Shown here piece after piece: positions 1 through 7,646 of a stretch of DNA of 22,416 nt. Source of the DNA: an uncultured Eubacteriales bacterium (lineage in GTDB: Bacteria > Bacillota > Clostridia > Oscillospirales > Oscillospiraceae); contig UQYT01000041.1 of assembly GCA_900545405.1 (NCBI GenBank), positions 1 to 22,416 of the forward strand. The letters are read 5' to 3'. The notes under the pieces are model-generated. The model searched no databases and was not told the origin of the DNA. It was given only the letters and a program-made list of their open reading frames with translations. Positions within the stretch are counted from its first letter, which is position 1. Each line of letters starts with the position of its first letter. The position numbers were made by a program, and so were the translations under genes.

Positions 1-12
1 TTCTTTGGGGCT

Positions 13-52
13 CCACCCCGTTTCTTTGCGCAAGAGCAAAGAAATGGGGTGG
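13..52. repeat. Long inverted repeat (hairpin), possibly a dispersed element
   Basis: Two 16-base arms at 13-28 and 37-52 are complementary at every position except one G-T pair and enclose an 8-base loop (CGCAAGAG). Neither side has a T-tract, so it does not look like an ordinary intrinsic terminator, although it lies about 75 bases downstream of the pseudouridine synthase gene that ends at 128. It could be a REP/MITE-like repeat copy. The remainder of 53-127 shows nothing I recognise. Confidence 0.6.
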
Positions 53-127
53 AACGGGCAGGGCCAGCGCGGTCTATCGCCCAGTAAAACGGCGCACACG
101 TAACAGCTCAAAATGACGGCGCAGCTT

Positions 128-1021
128 TTATTCGCAAGTCAGGCCGTGGGTGGTTAGGACGGCGCGCATATCCTCCGGGAGCGGGGCGGCGGCCTCGACG
201 GTCTCGCCGGTGAGCGGGTGCGTGAGCGTGAGCCGGGCGGAGTGCAGGGCCGGACGGGCTATTTCGGCGCTCGCGCGGCCATAGAGCCGGTCGCCGAGAA
301 TGGGGCAGCCAATGGCGGAGAGGTGGACGCGGATCTGGTGGGTCCTGCCCGTCTCGGGCCGGAGCCGGAGCAAAGCGAGGCCGTCGCCGGCGGCGAGAGT
401 CTCATAGGCGGTGACCGACGGAGCGCCGTCGGGACGGACGCAGAAGCGCTTTTCCTCGCCGCGGCGGCCTATGGGCAGGTCGATGACGCCGGAGGCGGGC
501 TCGGGCGCGCCAACGGTTATGGCGAGGTACTCGCGCCGGAGCGCTGGGGTGTGCAGCAGGCGCCGGAGCCGGTCGTGCATGTAGCCGGTCTTGGCGGCGC
601 ACATGACGCCCGTGGTGCCGCGGTCGAGCCGGTTCACGGGGTGAAAGGGCGCGGCGGTGCCTAGATAGGCGGCGACGGCGGAGCCGACGGTGGGCTCGCC
701 GTGCTCAGAGCGCCCGTGCACGGCCATGTCGGCGGGCTTGTCGATTATGAGGATGTCCTCGTCCTCCCAGAGCACGGCGAGGCGGGGCCCGGCTGGCGCG
801 AAGGCGCCCTTTTTCTCGTCGCCGACCTCGACGCTGAGCGTGTCGCCCGCGCGGACGGGGTCGAGGGTCTTTGCGGGCCGGCCGTTGAGCAGGACGGCGC
901 CCTCGCGGTGGCGCAGGCGGGTCACCAGCCCGGCGGAGAGGCCCAGCTGGCCCTGGAGTATGCTGCGTATGCGCCGTCCGTCGCACTCGGGCGGGACGGT
1001 GATGGTCAGCCGGCGGCTCAC
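128..1021 (-). CDS. RluA-family RNA pseudouridine synthase
   Basis: Predicted to isomerise specific uridines to pseudouridine in rRNA or tRNA in the cytoplasm. The 297 residues have an N-terminal S4-like RNA-binding region (about 13-70, with RLRHREGAVLLNGR) and the RluA catalytic core. The signature HPVNRLDRGTTGVM carries the catalytic aspartate at about D133, and the conserved C-terminal block RPETGRTHQIRVHL is followed by GDRLYG. Start choice: GTG at 1021, which overlaps the stop of the upstream macro-domain gene (GTGA), so the two are probably translationally coupled. The family is certain. The target uridine (RluA, RluC or RluD type) cannot be told from sequence alone, so no symbol is given. 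Confidence 0.93.
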   Translation of the reverse strand: MSRRLTITVPPECDGRRIRSILQGQLGLSAGLVTRLRHREGAVLLNGRPAKTLDPVRAGDTLSVEVGDEKKGAFAPAGPRLAVLWEDEDILIIDKPADMAVHGRSEHGEPTVGSAVAAYLGTAAPFHPVNRLDRGTTGVMCAAKTGYMHDRLRRLLHTPALRREYLAITVGAPEPASGVIDLPIGRRGEEKRFCVRPDGAPSVTAYETLAAGDGLALLRLRPETGRTHQIRVHLSAIGCPILGDRLYGRASAEIARPALHSARLTLTHPLTGETVEAAAPLPEDMRAVLTTHGLTCE

Positions 1022-1530
1022 AGCGCGGCCAGAGCGGCCTCATAGGCGGCCTTCGTGCGGGAGTCAAAGCAGACCATGCGCACGCGCTCGATGTCCGGGT
1101 GGGCCTCCAGGCTCTCCAGGATGGCCCGCAGCGCGACGGCGGCGGCCTTGTCGACCGGGTAGCCGTAGACGCCGGTGCTTATGGACGGGAAGTCCACGGT
1201 CTTGCAGCCGTACTGAGACGCGAGGTCGAGGCAGGAGCGGTAGCAGCCCGCGAGCAGTTCGGGCTCGCCGCGGTTTCCTCCGTGCCAGACGGGGCCGGGG
1301 GTGTGCAGGACATATTTGGCGGGCAGGTTATAGCCCTTCGTTATCTTGGCCTTGCCGGTCTCGCAGCCGTGGAGCGTGCGGCACTCGGCCAGCAGCTCCG
1401 GCCCCGCTGCGCGGTGGATGGCTCCGTCGACTCCCCCGCCGCCGAGCAGCGAGGTGTTGGCAGCGTTGGCAATGGCGTCCACGCGCGAGCGCGTGATGTC
1501 GCCCTGAATTATCTCAATGCGTTCTTTCAT
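1018..1530 (-). CDS. Macro-domain protein, O-acetyl-ADP-ribose deacetylase / ADP-ribosyl hydrolase type
   Basis: A 170-residue single macro domain. The MacroD-type signature is clear: IIQGDITRSRVDAIANAANT near the N-terminus, then LLGGGGVDGAIHRAAGP, and a phosphate-binding loop ISTGVYGYP around 115-125. Family members bind ADP-ribose and remove acetyl groups from O-acetyl-ADP-ribose or mono-ADP-ribose from acidic residues. Start ATG at 1530 follows an AAGGAGGG ribosome binding site. The gene overlaps the pseudouridine synthase start by 4 bases, forming a two-gene unit. No sirtuin or ADP-ribosyltransferase gene is adjacent, so the source of the substrate is unknown. Confidence 0.94.
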   Translation of the reverse strand: MKERIEIIQGDITRSRVDAIANAANTSLLGGGGVDGAIHRAAGPELLAECRTLHGCETGKAKITKGYNLPAKYVLHTPGPVWHGGNRGEPELLAGCYRSCLDLASQYGCKTVDFPSISTGVYGYPVDKAAAVALRAILESLEAHPDIERVRMVCFDSRTKAAYEAALAAL

Positions 1531-1553
1531 GTGAGTCCCTCCTTCGTGAGGCT

Positions 1554-1582
1554 ATCTTACCACAAAATGCGGCGGTTTTAAA
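1554..1582 (-). promoter_or_regulatory. Putative sigma-A promoter of the macro-domain/pseudouridine synthase unit
   Basis: On the minus strand TTTAAA (1577-1582) and TAAGAT (1554-1559) are separated by 17 bases. Each matches the consensus at 4 of 6 positions. The predicted start of transcription lies about 17 bases upstream of the macro-domain ATG. Confidence 0.5.
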
Positions 1583-1620
1583 GGACGGCGCGCAGCGCGC
1601 CGGGAACGGGAGAAACGCAG

Positions 1621-1654
1621 ATAAACGCCCGCCCCTGTCGGGGCGGGCGTTTAT
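1621..1654 (-). terminator. Intrinsic terminator of the five-gene glycosyltransferase operon
   Basis: A perfect 15-bp GC-rich stem (1621-1635 and 1640-1654) with a 4-base loop starts 2 bases after the stop codon of the gene ending at 1657. The minus-strand arm ends in GTTTAT followed by a T-containing tract. A second short hairpin (1586-1602, stem CGGCGCGC) follows just downstream, next to the promoter of the next unit. Confidence 0.8.
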
Positions 1655-1656
1655 CT

Positions 1657-2775
1657 TTACAGCATGCCGTCGGGTACGCGGTATACCCAGTTTGCAAAGG
1701 TGCCGGTGGTGTCCTGGAAGCCCAGGATGGGGATGAAGCGCAGCGCGAGGTCGCCGTCGTACATCCAGTAATCCACGCTGCTGCGGTCCACCGTCGCCTG
1801 CCAGATGGTCCCGGCTGAGGCGTACATGCGGTCAAAGAGCTTGGCGAAGACGCTGAGGTCCTGACCGGACTGGGCCGAGAGGCCGTTGCGCAGGGAGGTC
1901 GTGTCCAGGATGACCGAGCAGAGCACGTCGGTGTTCGCCGTCGTAAGGTCCATTGCCAGGCCGCAGACCGCGGAGGTCGGGGTCGGCAGGCTGCTGAGCT
2001 TCACGGTGTAGTTGAGCGCCGCGTCCGTCTGCGGCATCGCGAGGTTCTTGAAGAGCAGCTCGTCAAAGCCGTAGCCCGCGAGCTCACGGCAGAGCTCCGT
2101 GAGATACTGCGTCACCGTGGCGTTGTAGGGGTCGACCCAGTAGCCGTCTTCGTCAGAATACGGCGTGCCCCCGGGCAGGGTCAGGGCCGCGGCGGGGTAG
2201 CGCTGGGCCAGCAGGTCGTCCGTGCAGCAGGACAACTGCGCGACGAGGTAGATGTTCTGCTCCTTGAGCGTGTTTGCCAGCACGCCGAGGTCGGTCGTGC
2301 CAGCCGTGCCGTAGTCGGCTGCAAGCTGCACCGAGGTGGCCCAGACCAGCTGGCCGCTCGAGGGCTTGACCTCCAGCACCAGGGCGTTGCCGCCGATGGA
2401 GTTGAGCTTGTTCACATAGGGCGTGATGCCCTCGGTGTTGACGTTCTCCGCCGGGACAAAGATGGCGCGCAGGGGCTCCATCTCCTCGTCTATCTGCGAC
2501 TCGATATCGGAGTAGTCCGGGTCGGTTATCTCCAGCTCGGCGTTCACCTGCTCAAAGACGCGCTCGCCCTCTTCCTCCTCCGCGCCGGGCGTGGCGAGGA
2601 TGGGCAGCTCGAGCGAGATGCCGTTGTTGCTGTAAACTATGTACTTCTGAAAGGCGCCGAAGAGCACAAAGAGCGCCACGATAAGCACCGCCACTGCGGA
2701 GAGGACGATGCCGAGGACGTTGAGCTTTTTGCGCCGGCCCTTGTATACGTCCGGTTTGTTGTTGTTTCTAGCCAT
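1657..2775 (-). CDS. Membrane-anchored putative glycoside hydrolase (DUF4015-like)
   Basis: 372 residues. A short basic N-terminus precedes one transmembrane helix (about 19-41), an acidic linker (about 60-100) and an extracytoplasmic domain from about 103. That domain resembles the putative glycosyl hydrolase family PF13200/DUF4015: RAIFVPAENVNTEGITPYVNKL, then NALVLEVKPSSGQLVW, and GYWVDPYNATVTQYLTEL, typical of a TIM-barrel hydrolase fold. The block that usually reads like FDYVRFP after the WVDPYN motif is here ELLFKNLAMP, so the acidic residue expected there is missing and activity is doubtful. Start ATG at 2775 has GGGAGGCGGC upstream. It is the last gene of the operon, 20 bases after rpiB, and is followed at once by a strong terminator. 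The fold assignment is from remembered motifs. Confidence 0.72.
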   Translation of the reverse strand: MARNNNKPDVYKGRRKKLNVLGIVLSAVAVLIVALFVLFGAFQKYIVYSNNGISLELPILATPGAEEEEGERVFEQVNAELEITDPDYSDIESQIDEEMEPLRAIFVPAENVNTEGITPYVNKLNSIGGNALVLEVKPSSGQLVWATSVQLAADYGTAGTTDLGVLANTLKEQNIYLVAQLSCCTDDLLAQRYPAAALTLPGGTPYSDEDGYWVDPYNATVTQYLTELCRELAGYGFDELLFKNLAMPQTDAALNYTVKLSSLPTPTSAVCGLAMDLTTANTDVLCSVILDTTSLRNGLSAQSGQDLSVFAKLFDRMYASAGTIWQATVDRSSVDYWMYDGDLALRFIPILGFQDTTGTFANWVYRVPDGML

Positions 2776-2795
2776 GCCGCCTCCCGGCGGGGCGC

Positions 2796-3236
2796 TCAGC
2801 CCCTGTCCTCAATAGCCATCATCTTCTCGACGCGCCGGGCGTGCCTGCCTCCGTCGAAGGGGGTGTCGAGGAAGATGTCGCAGATCTTCATGGCCAGGCC
2901 CGGGCCGGTGACGCGCTCGCCCATGGCGAGGATGTTGGCGTTGTTGTGGCGGCGGCACATCTCGGCGGAGAAGCAGTCCCCGCACAGCGCGGCGCGGATG
3001 CCGTGGACCTTGTTGGCAGAGATGGAGATGCCGATGCCGGTGCCGCAGATGATGATGCCGCGCTCATACTCGCCGGAAGCCACCGCGCGGGCGACCGCCT
3101 CGCCGTAATCCGGGTAGTCGCAGCTCTCCTCGTTGTAGGTGCCGAAGTCGTGATACTCGAGCCCGCGCTCGTCCAGGTGCTTCATTATGACCTGCTTGAG
3201 CGAATATCCGCCGTGGTCGGAGCCGATAGCGATCAT
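2796..3236 (-). CDS. rpiB: Ribose-5-phosphate isomerase B
   Basis: Interconverts ribose-5-phosphate and ribulose-5-phosphate in the pentose phosphate pathway; some RpiB/LacAB relatives use other aldose phosphates. The 146 residues match the family length. Motifs are SDHGGYSLK at the N-terminus, ICGTGIGISISANK with the catalytic cysteine at about C64, and RRHNNANILAMGER with the active-site histidine at about H97. Start ATG at 3236 is preceded by GAGGAGG. It sits 13 bases after the PHP gene and 20 bases before the membrane hydrolase-like gene, inside the glycosyltransferase operon, where it may supply sugar phosphates or may simply be co-transcribed. Confidence 0.95.
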   Translation of the reverse strand: MIAIGSDHGGYSLKQVIMKHLDERGLEYHDFGTYNEESCDYPDYGEAVARAVASGEYERGIIICGTGIGISISANKVHGIRAALCGDCFSAEMCRRHNNANILAMGERVTGPGLAMKICDIFLDTPFDGGRHARRVEKMMAIEDRG

Positions 3237-3249
3237 TTGAAATGCCTCC

Positions 3250-4089
3250 TCAGAGTTCTATTCTCTTGAATTCCGGCTTGTGGCGCCGGTAAATGGCCGT
3301 GTACTTGAAGCCGCAGTCACGCAGCAGCTCATAGCCCTCGCGCACGCCGATGCCGGCGGCCTTGGCGTTGTGCGCGTCGGAGCCGACGGTGATGATGTCG
3401 CCGCCCAGCTCGCGGTAGCGGCGCAGGACGTCGACGGAGGGGAAGGACATCAGCAGCGGGTCCTCCCTGCCGCCGGGCACGAGGTCGGCGACGTTGAGTT
3501 CTATGCCCTTGCCGTTTTCTATGAGCGTGTGGAGCAGCTTGTCCACCTTGTCGCCGTTGCGCTCCATGGTGACCTGGGCGTCAAAGCCCTTTTTGTGCAT
3601 GTAGCGCAGGCAGTAGCCGATGTGGGCCATGACGTCGAAGCAGCCGAGGGCCGCGAGCTCGATGAGCTCGTCGAGATAGCGCTCGTAGAGGTCGAAGCAC
3701 TGCTCATAGCTCTCGTACTGGATGTCGTAAAAATCCGGCTCGCCGCGCAGGTTGTGGAGGGAGCCGAGGATGAAGTCGTACTCCGGCATGTGGTAGATGC
3801 GCTTGGCGCGCTCGGGCTCGTGGTTGCCCTCGCCGAGCTCGAGGCCGAGGACCATGAAGATGCCCTCCGGGGCCTTCTCCAGCGCCTCGATGTACTGGTG
3901 CGCCTGCTGCTTGGGCAGCGTGAAGCTCTCGGGGCCGATCTGCATGGTCTCAGGCATGCCGAAGTCAGTGTGGTCGGTGAAGCAGACCTCGGCAATGCCG
4001 CGCTGCTTGAGTGCCCGCGCCATCTCCGCCATGCGGTTCTTCGCGTCGAAGGAGCAGGTGCTGTGTACGTGATAATCCGCTAAAAACAT
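3250..4089 (-). CDS. PHP-domain phosphoesterase, histidinol-phosphatase (HisJ) type
   Basis: 279 residues, the usual length for HisJ/HisK-type histidinol-phosphatases. Metal-binding PHP motifs are in order: DYHVHSTCSFD (His7, His9), CFTDHTDFG, GLELGEG, LGSLHNLRG, DVMAHIGYCLRY and TVGSDAHN near the C-terminus. These are the histidines and acidic residues that bind a trinuclear metal site. The family enzyme dephosphorylates histidinol phosphate in histidine synthesis, but no other his gene is nearby and PHP phosphoesterases have other substrates, so I leave the symbol empty. Start ATG at 4089 has AAGGTGAG upstream. It lies 30 bases downstream of the PMT-family gene in the same operon. Confidence 0.88.
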   Translation of the reverse strand: MFLADYHVHSTCSFDAKNRMAEMARALKQRGIAEVCFTDHTDFGMPETMQIGPESFTLPKQQAHQYIEALEKAPEGIFMVLGLELGEGNHEPERAKRIYHMPEYDFILGSLHNLRGEPDFYDIQYESYEQCFDLYERYLDELIELAALGCFDVMAHIGYCLRYMHKKGFDAQVTMERNGDKVDKLLHTLIENGKGIELNVADLVPGGREDPLLMSFPSVDVLRRYRELGGDIITVGSDAHNAKAAGIGVREGYELLRDCGFKYTAIYRRHKPEFKRIEL

Positions 4090-4119
4090 TCTCTCACCTT
4101 GTTTGCTTGCATTTTCAAA

Positions 4120-5979
4120 TCAGAACGGCCACGAGGGGAACCACTTTAGGAAGCTCCTCGTGTACCACACCGGCGTCTTTATGCCGGTGAGCACGGGGTA
4201 GAAGGCCGCAAAGAGCACGACGCACAGACCCGTGAAGGCGTACATCGGGCGGTACCACTTGTACAGCCCCTCGTCCCTGCAGCGCCGCCACATGTGGCAG
4301 AGCGCAAGGAGCATGAACACCTCCGAGGGGAAGTAGTGGTAGGCGAAGGTCAGCCGCGTCACCAGCACCCAGGGCAGCAGCTGCGCGAGGTAGCCGATGA
4401 CGATGAAGGCCGCGCGGGAGTCCCGGTCCTTTATGGCGAGGATGCCGCAGCCGATGACGGCCAGCAGCCCGCCCCAGCAGAACACGGGGTTCAGGAAAGC
4501 GCCGAAGGCGCTCTTCGTGCCGTCGTCGAAGTACTCGAGGTAATAGAGTATGGGCCGCGCGTCCACCAGCCACTGATACCAGCGGCTCGAATACGGGTGC
4601 GTGGAGACGAGGTCGGAGTGGTACTCCCACATGTAGACCTGGTTGTGCCAGACGATGTCGGCGTAGTCCTTCGTGAAGAACATGCCGATGCCGCCCTCCA
4701 GGCCCTTCGCCGTGCCGTAATAGTAGTAGCTCACGTAGTAGATGGCCGCGGGGACGGCAATGAAGAACACGAGGCAGAAGGCACAGTTGGAAATGAAGTC
4801 CCGCCAGAAGCCCTCGTCCCTCCGCCGGCTTATCCAGTACACCAGCCAGATGACGGCGAGGCCGCCGCCTGCGTATATGCAGGTCCACTTGCTGGCCGCG
4901 CCGAGGCCGAAGAAGAGGCCGGAGAGCGCGAGATACCGCCACTTGCCCCCGGAGACGAAGCGCCACATGAAGAGGTACATGAGCAGTATGAAGAACACGG
5001 AGTAGGTGTCTATCGTGGCGATGCGGGTCTGCACAAAGTGCATGAAGTCAAAGGCGAAGATGACCGTGCCGCAGATGCTGATCCGCGTCGAGCCGCTCAG
5101 GCGCTTTATGAAGTCGTAGAGTATGGGCAGCATGAGCACCCCGAAGAGCGTGCCCATGAAGCGCCAGCCGAAGGGCGTCATGCCGAAGATGCGGATGCCT
5201 ATGCCGATGATGAGCTTGCCCAGCGGCGGGTGCGTTATCTCGTAGGGATAGATGTTCTCGATGTGCTCGAGCGCGGTGCGGGCGTGGTAGATCTCGTCGA
5301 AATAGCTGCTGTTCATGTAGCTTGCAGCCTCCGGCACCAGCTCCTGCTCGTCAAAGAGCGGGGCCGCCCCGGCGTCGTAGGTGAAGTCCCCGGCGTCGAG
5401 CAGGTTCCCGTCCGCGTCGTAGAGCGCCACCTCGCCCAGGCTGAGCGTGTCCGAGGCGGTTATGCGCAGGTATTTGCCCTCCATGCTCTCGGGCGGGTCC
5501 TCCATGTCATCGGCGGGGAAATCCAGCCACTTGAAGAGGTCGGCGTACTCCTGGTCCATCGCGCCGAGCTCCGTCCAGCTCTCGCCGTCGTCGGAGATGG
5601 CGAGGGAATACGAGCCCGTGTGCAGCCCGGTGTAATAGCGTATCTTCCCGAGCTCGGTGCTCTCGGGCAGTTCCACGATGACATAGCGCCCGCGCTCGGT
5701 GAACTCGCACCAGCTCTGCGGGGCCGAGGTGTCGCCCAGGCCGAGGAAGGCCGTCAGCGCATACACCGCGCAGATGACGAGGACGGCCAGGCCGTCAATT
5801 CTAGAGAGCCGTCCGCACTCGTGCCTGAAGCTGAAGGGCGGCTTTTTGGGCTTCGGCGCCTCCTCGCCCTCGGCGGGCGGCTCCAGCCTCGGCTCGGCAA
5901 ACACCGGCATCCACTGCCATGCGCACCATATCACGAAGGCCGCCGCAGCCAGCGGCAGCAGATAGGTCAGATACGACAA
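4120..5979 (-). CDS. PMT-family (GT39) dolichyl-phosphate-mannose-type protein glycosyltransferase with discoidin-like insert
   Basis: A polytopic membrane protein of 619 residues. The PMT core is recognisable: SSYFDEIYHARTALEH with the catalytic acidic pair at about D228-E229, ITHPPLGKLIIG at about 248-258, then many hydrophobic helices and conserved aromatic loops. Such enzymes move a sugar from a polyprenyl phosphate to exported proteins. Two N-terminal helices (about 5-22 and 62-80) flank a cytoplasmic linker with PPAEGEEAPKPKKPP. Between the second helix and the DE motif lies an insert (about 85-205) with ISDDGESWTELGAM and YLRITASDTLSLGEVALYD, resembling an F5/8 type C (discoidin) beta-sandwich. 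The start is TTG at 5979, set by GGAGG at 8 bases; a nearer ATG is in the wrong frame. It follows the other membrane glycosyltransferase by 33 bases. Confidence 0.9.
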   Translation of the reverse strand: MSYLTYLLPLAAAAFVIWCAWQWMPVFAEPRLEPPAEGEEAPKPKKPPFSFRHECGRLSRIDGLAVLVICAVYALTAFLGLGDTSAPQSWCEFTERGRYVIVELPESTELGKIRYYTGLHTGSYSLAISDDGESWTELGAMDQEYADLFKWLDFPADDMEDPPESMEGKYLRITASDTLSLGEVALYDADGNLLDAGDFTYDAGAAPLFDEQELVPEAASYMNSSYFDEIYHARTALEHIENIYPYEITHPPLGKLIIGIGIRIFGMTPFGWRFMGTLFGVLMLPILYDFIKRLSGSTRISICGTVIFAFDFMHFVQTRIATIDTYSVFFILLMYLFMWRFVSGGKWRYLALSGLFFGLGAASKWTCIYAGGGLAVIWLVYWISRRRDEGFWRDFISNCAFCLVFFIAVPAAIYYVSYYYYGTAKGLEGGIGMFFTKDYADIVWHNQVYMWEYHSDLVSTHPYSSRWYQWLVDARPILYYLEYFDDGTKSAFGAFLNPVFCWGGLLAVIGCGILAIKDRDSRAAFIVIGYLAQLLPWVLVTRLTFAYHYFPSEVFMLLALCHMWRRCRDEGLYKWYRPMYAFTGLCVVLFAAFYPVLTGIKTPVWYTRSFLKWFPSWPF

Positions 5980-6012
5980 GGTCCATACCTCCGCAACACA
6001 TTAGCCAAAATA

Positions 6013-7434
6013 TTATACACGCTTTTCCCCGCGATGTCCATAGCGCAGCCGCGCCGCCCCGGCCGCCAGGATGAAGATGAAGGGCACCGTGCCATAGCGG
6101 TAGCGGGGCTGTATCTCTATGAAAAGATAGCAAACAAAGGCCGCCGAGACCATGCACATGCCCATGAGCTCCGCCGCCCCGGCCCGGCGCCGGAGCGCGG
6201 CGACGCAGCTGAGCGCTGCAAGCGCCGCCGCCAGCAGAAAGGCCGCGCGCTCGGCGATGACCAGCGCAGACTCCATCGGCAGACCGCCGGTGACGAAGCT
6301 CAGGTCCTCCTGCGAGCCCCAGAGGCCCTCGACCTTACCCCAGAAGAACCCGGCGAGGTCATCGCAGCCCTCGAGCGAGGCGCGTATCGCCTCCCCCGCC
6401 GCCTCGCGCCGCTCCGCGTCGTCCGCGATGTCGAGGATGTACTCGTTGGCCTCGGAGTAGGTGCCGCCGCTCTCGGTGTCGAGACCGATGACAAATTTCC
6501 ACTCCGGGCGGCTGTTGCCTATGCCTCCGGGCGCGATGCCGGAGGCCGAGACCACTGCGGACGCCGCCGCGTTGAGCGCAAAATACGCCGCGAACACCGC
6601 CGCGAGCGGCAAAATGAGCCGCCGGAAGCTCACGTGACGCGCGATGAGCAGCACTGCCGCCGTCACAACGGTGGAGGCCAGGGCGAGCACCGACTCCGGG
6701 CGCATCAGCCCGGCCAGAGAGAGGCTCAGCCCCGCCGCCGCGCCATAGAGCGCCCGGCTCACGGGCGTGCCGCCCTCCGCAAACGGCCCGCGCTCCACGA
6801 TGAGCCACATTCCGAGCAGGCAGAAGAAGAGCGAGATGTGCTGGTTCGTGAGCACGCCTGCCAGGATGAGCGCGCCGGGGTACACGGCGTAGAGCAGCCC
6901 CGCGGCAAAGCCCGCGCGCGGCCCGGCGAATTTGCGCGCGAACAGGTATACGAGCCCGGACGCCCCCGCCGTCCACAGCAGGTTCAGCACCCGGAGCGCC
7001 CCAACGCCACCACCGAGCCGGATGACCAGCGCCTCATAGAGCACGAAGGGCACCTGATAGCCCCAGTGCAGGAAGTATTCGCCCGAGAGCGCCGAGGCGT
7101 CCCCGCCCGCGAGCGACGCGGCGGAGTCATAGAGCAGCGCAAAGTCGCTGACCTGCTCCGCATCCGGCAGCATGGCGAAGGGCGCGCGCACAAGAAGCGC
7201 CGCGAGCACGACCAGCGCGGGCAGGGCCCGCTCCGGCAGCCGCCGCGCCGCGAGATAGGCCGAGAACGCGGCAAGGGCGAAGGCGGCGAGGCTGAGCGCG
7301 AGCCCCAGCGCGCTCTTTGCGCTGACGCCGCGGAGCGCGGATACCGACGCCGCGAGCATGCACAGCGCAAACGCCGCCGCACACAGCGCGATGAACCGGC
7401 CCGGCAGCTCCCTGAGCGTGTCCGCTTTCTTCAT
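6013..7434 (-). CDS. Polytopic membrane glycosyltransferase, ArnT/PMT-like (GT-C fold)
   Basis: 473 residues, nearly all in predicted transmembrane helices separated by short loops, ending in a basic cytoplasmic tail. The first large extracytoplasmic loop contains SDFALLYDSAASL (D97), the position of the catalytic aspartate in ArnT/PMT-like GT-C enzymes. It continues with FLHWGYQVPFVLYEALV and a helix pair typical of GT83/GT39 proteins. The expected role is sugar transfer from a polyprenyl-phosphate donor to an envelope acceptor, but neither donor nor acceptor can be read from the sequence. Start ATG at 7434 follows AAAGGAGG. It is the first gene of the five-gene operon, behind a TATAAT promoter, and is divergent from rny. 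Confidence 0.8.
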   Translation of the reverse strand: MKKADTLRELPGRFIALCAAAFALCMLAASVSALRGVSAKSALGLALSLAAFALAAFSAYLAARRLPERALPALVVLAALLVRAPFAMLPDAEQVSDFALLYDSAASLAGGDASALSGEYFLHWGYQVPFVLYEALVIRLGGGVGALRVLNLLWTAGASGLVYLFARKFAGPRAGFAAGLLYAVYPGALILAGVLTNQHISLFFCLLGMWLIVERGPFAEGGTPVSRALYGAAAGLSLSLAGLMRPESVLALASTVVTAAVLLIARHVSFRRLILPLAAVFAAYFALNAAASAVVSASGIAPGGIGNSRPEWKFVIGLDTESGGTYSEANEYILDIADDAERREAAGEAIRASLEGCDDLAGFFWGKVEGLWGSQEDLSFVTGGLPMESALVIAERAAFLLAAALAALSCVAALRRRAGAAELMGMCMVSAAFVCYLFIEIQPRYRYGTVPFIFILAAGAARLRYGHRGEKRV

Positions 7435-7464
7435 CTCCCCGCCTCCTTTCGATGAGCTCTGGTG

Positions 7465-7493
7465 ATTATACTACCCCGTCCGCGCGGGCACAA
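7465..7493 (-). promoter_or_regulatory. Promoter of the glycosyltransferase operon
   Basis: On the minus strand a perfect TATAAT (7465-7470) lies 17 bases downstream of TTGTGC (7488-7493). It is 31 bases from the ATG of the first operon gene and sits back to back with the rny promoter. Confidence 0.65.
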
Positions 7494-7499
7494 GTCCGC

Positions 7500-7529
7500 T
7501 TGACATAATGCTTATACCGGGTGTAAAAT
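7500..7529 (+). promoter_or_regulatory. Promoter of rny
   Basis: A perfect TTGACA (7500-7505) and TAAAAT (7524-7529) are separated by 18 bases. The predicted transcript has a leader of about 110 bases before the rny start. Confidence 0.75.
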
Positions 7530-7536
7530 AATTCGA

Positions 7537-7646
7537 TAATATTGTGGGGTATGGGGAACCCCTTGATATTAAATTTTCCACGGGACCGGTTTTCGTCCCG
7601 TCTTTATTACCGGAATACTTGAGAAAGGGAGGCGCATACAGAAACC
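7537..7646 (+). other. rny 5' leader with hairpins
   Basis: The leader is AT-richer than its surroundings. It holds a GGGG/CCCC hairpin at about 7545-7564 and a 7-bp stem ACGGGAC/GTCCCGT at 7580-7586 and 7595-7601 followed by CTTTATTACC. The ribosome binding site GGGAGG (about 7628-7633) is unusually far (about 13 bases) from the ATG. This layout would suit post-transcriptional control of the RNase, but no known riboswitch class is recognised. Confidence 0.35.

Noticed and set aside
4294..7455. Very long open frame on the plus strand (about 1050 codons)
   Set aside because: It lies antisense to two well-supported membrane glycosyltransferases. The product is rich in R, E, A and H with no domain, as expected from the GC-rich complement of real genes.
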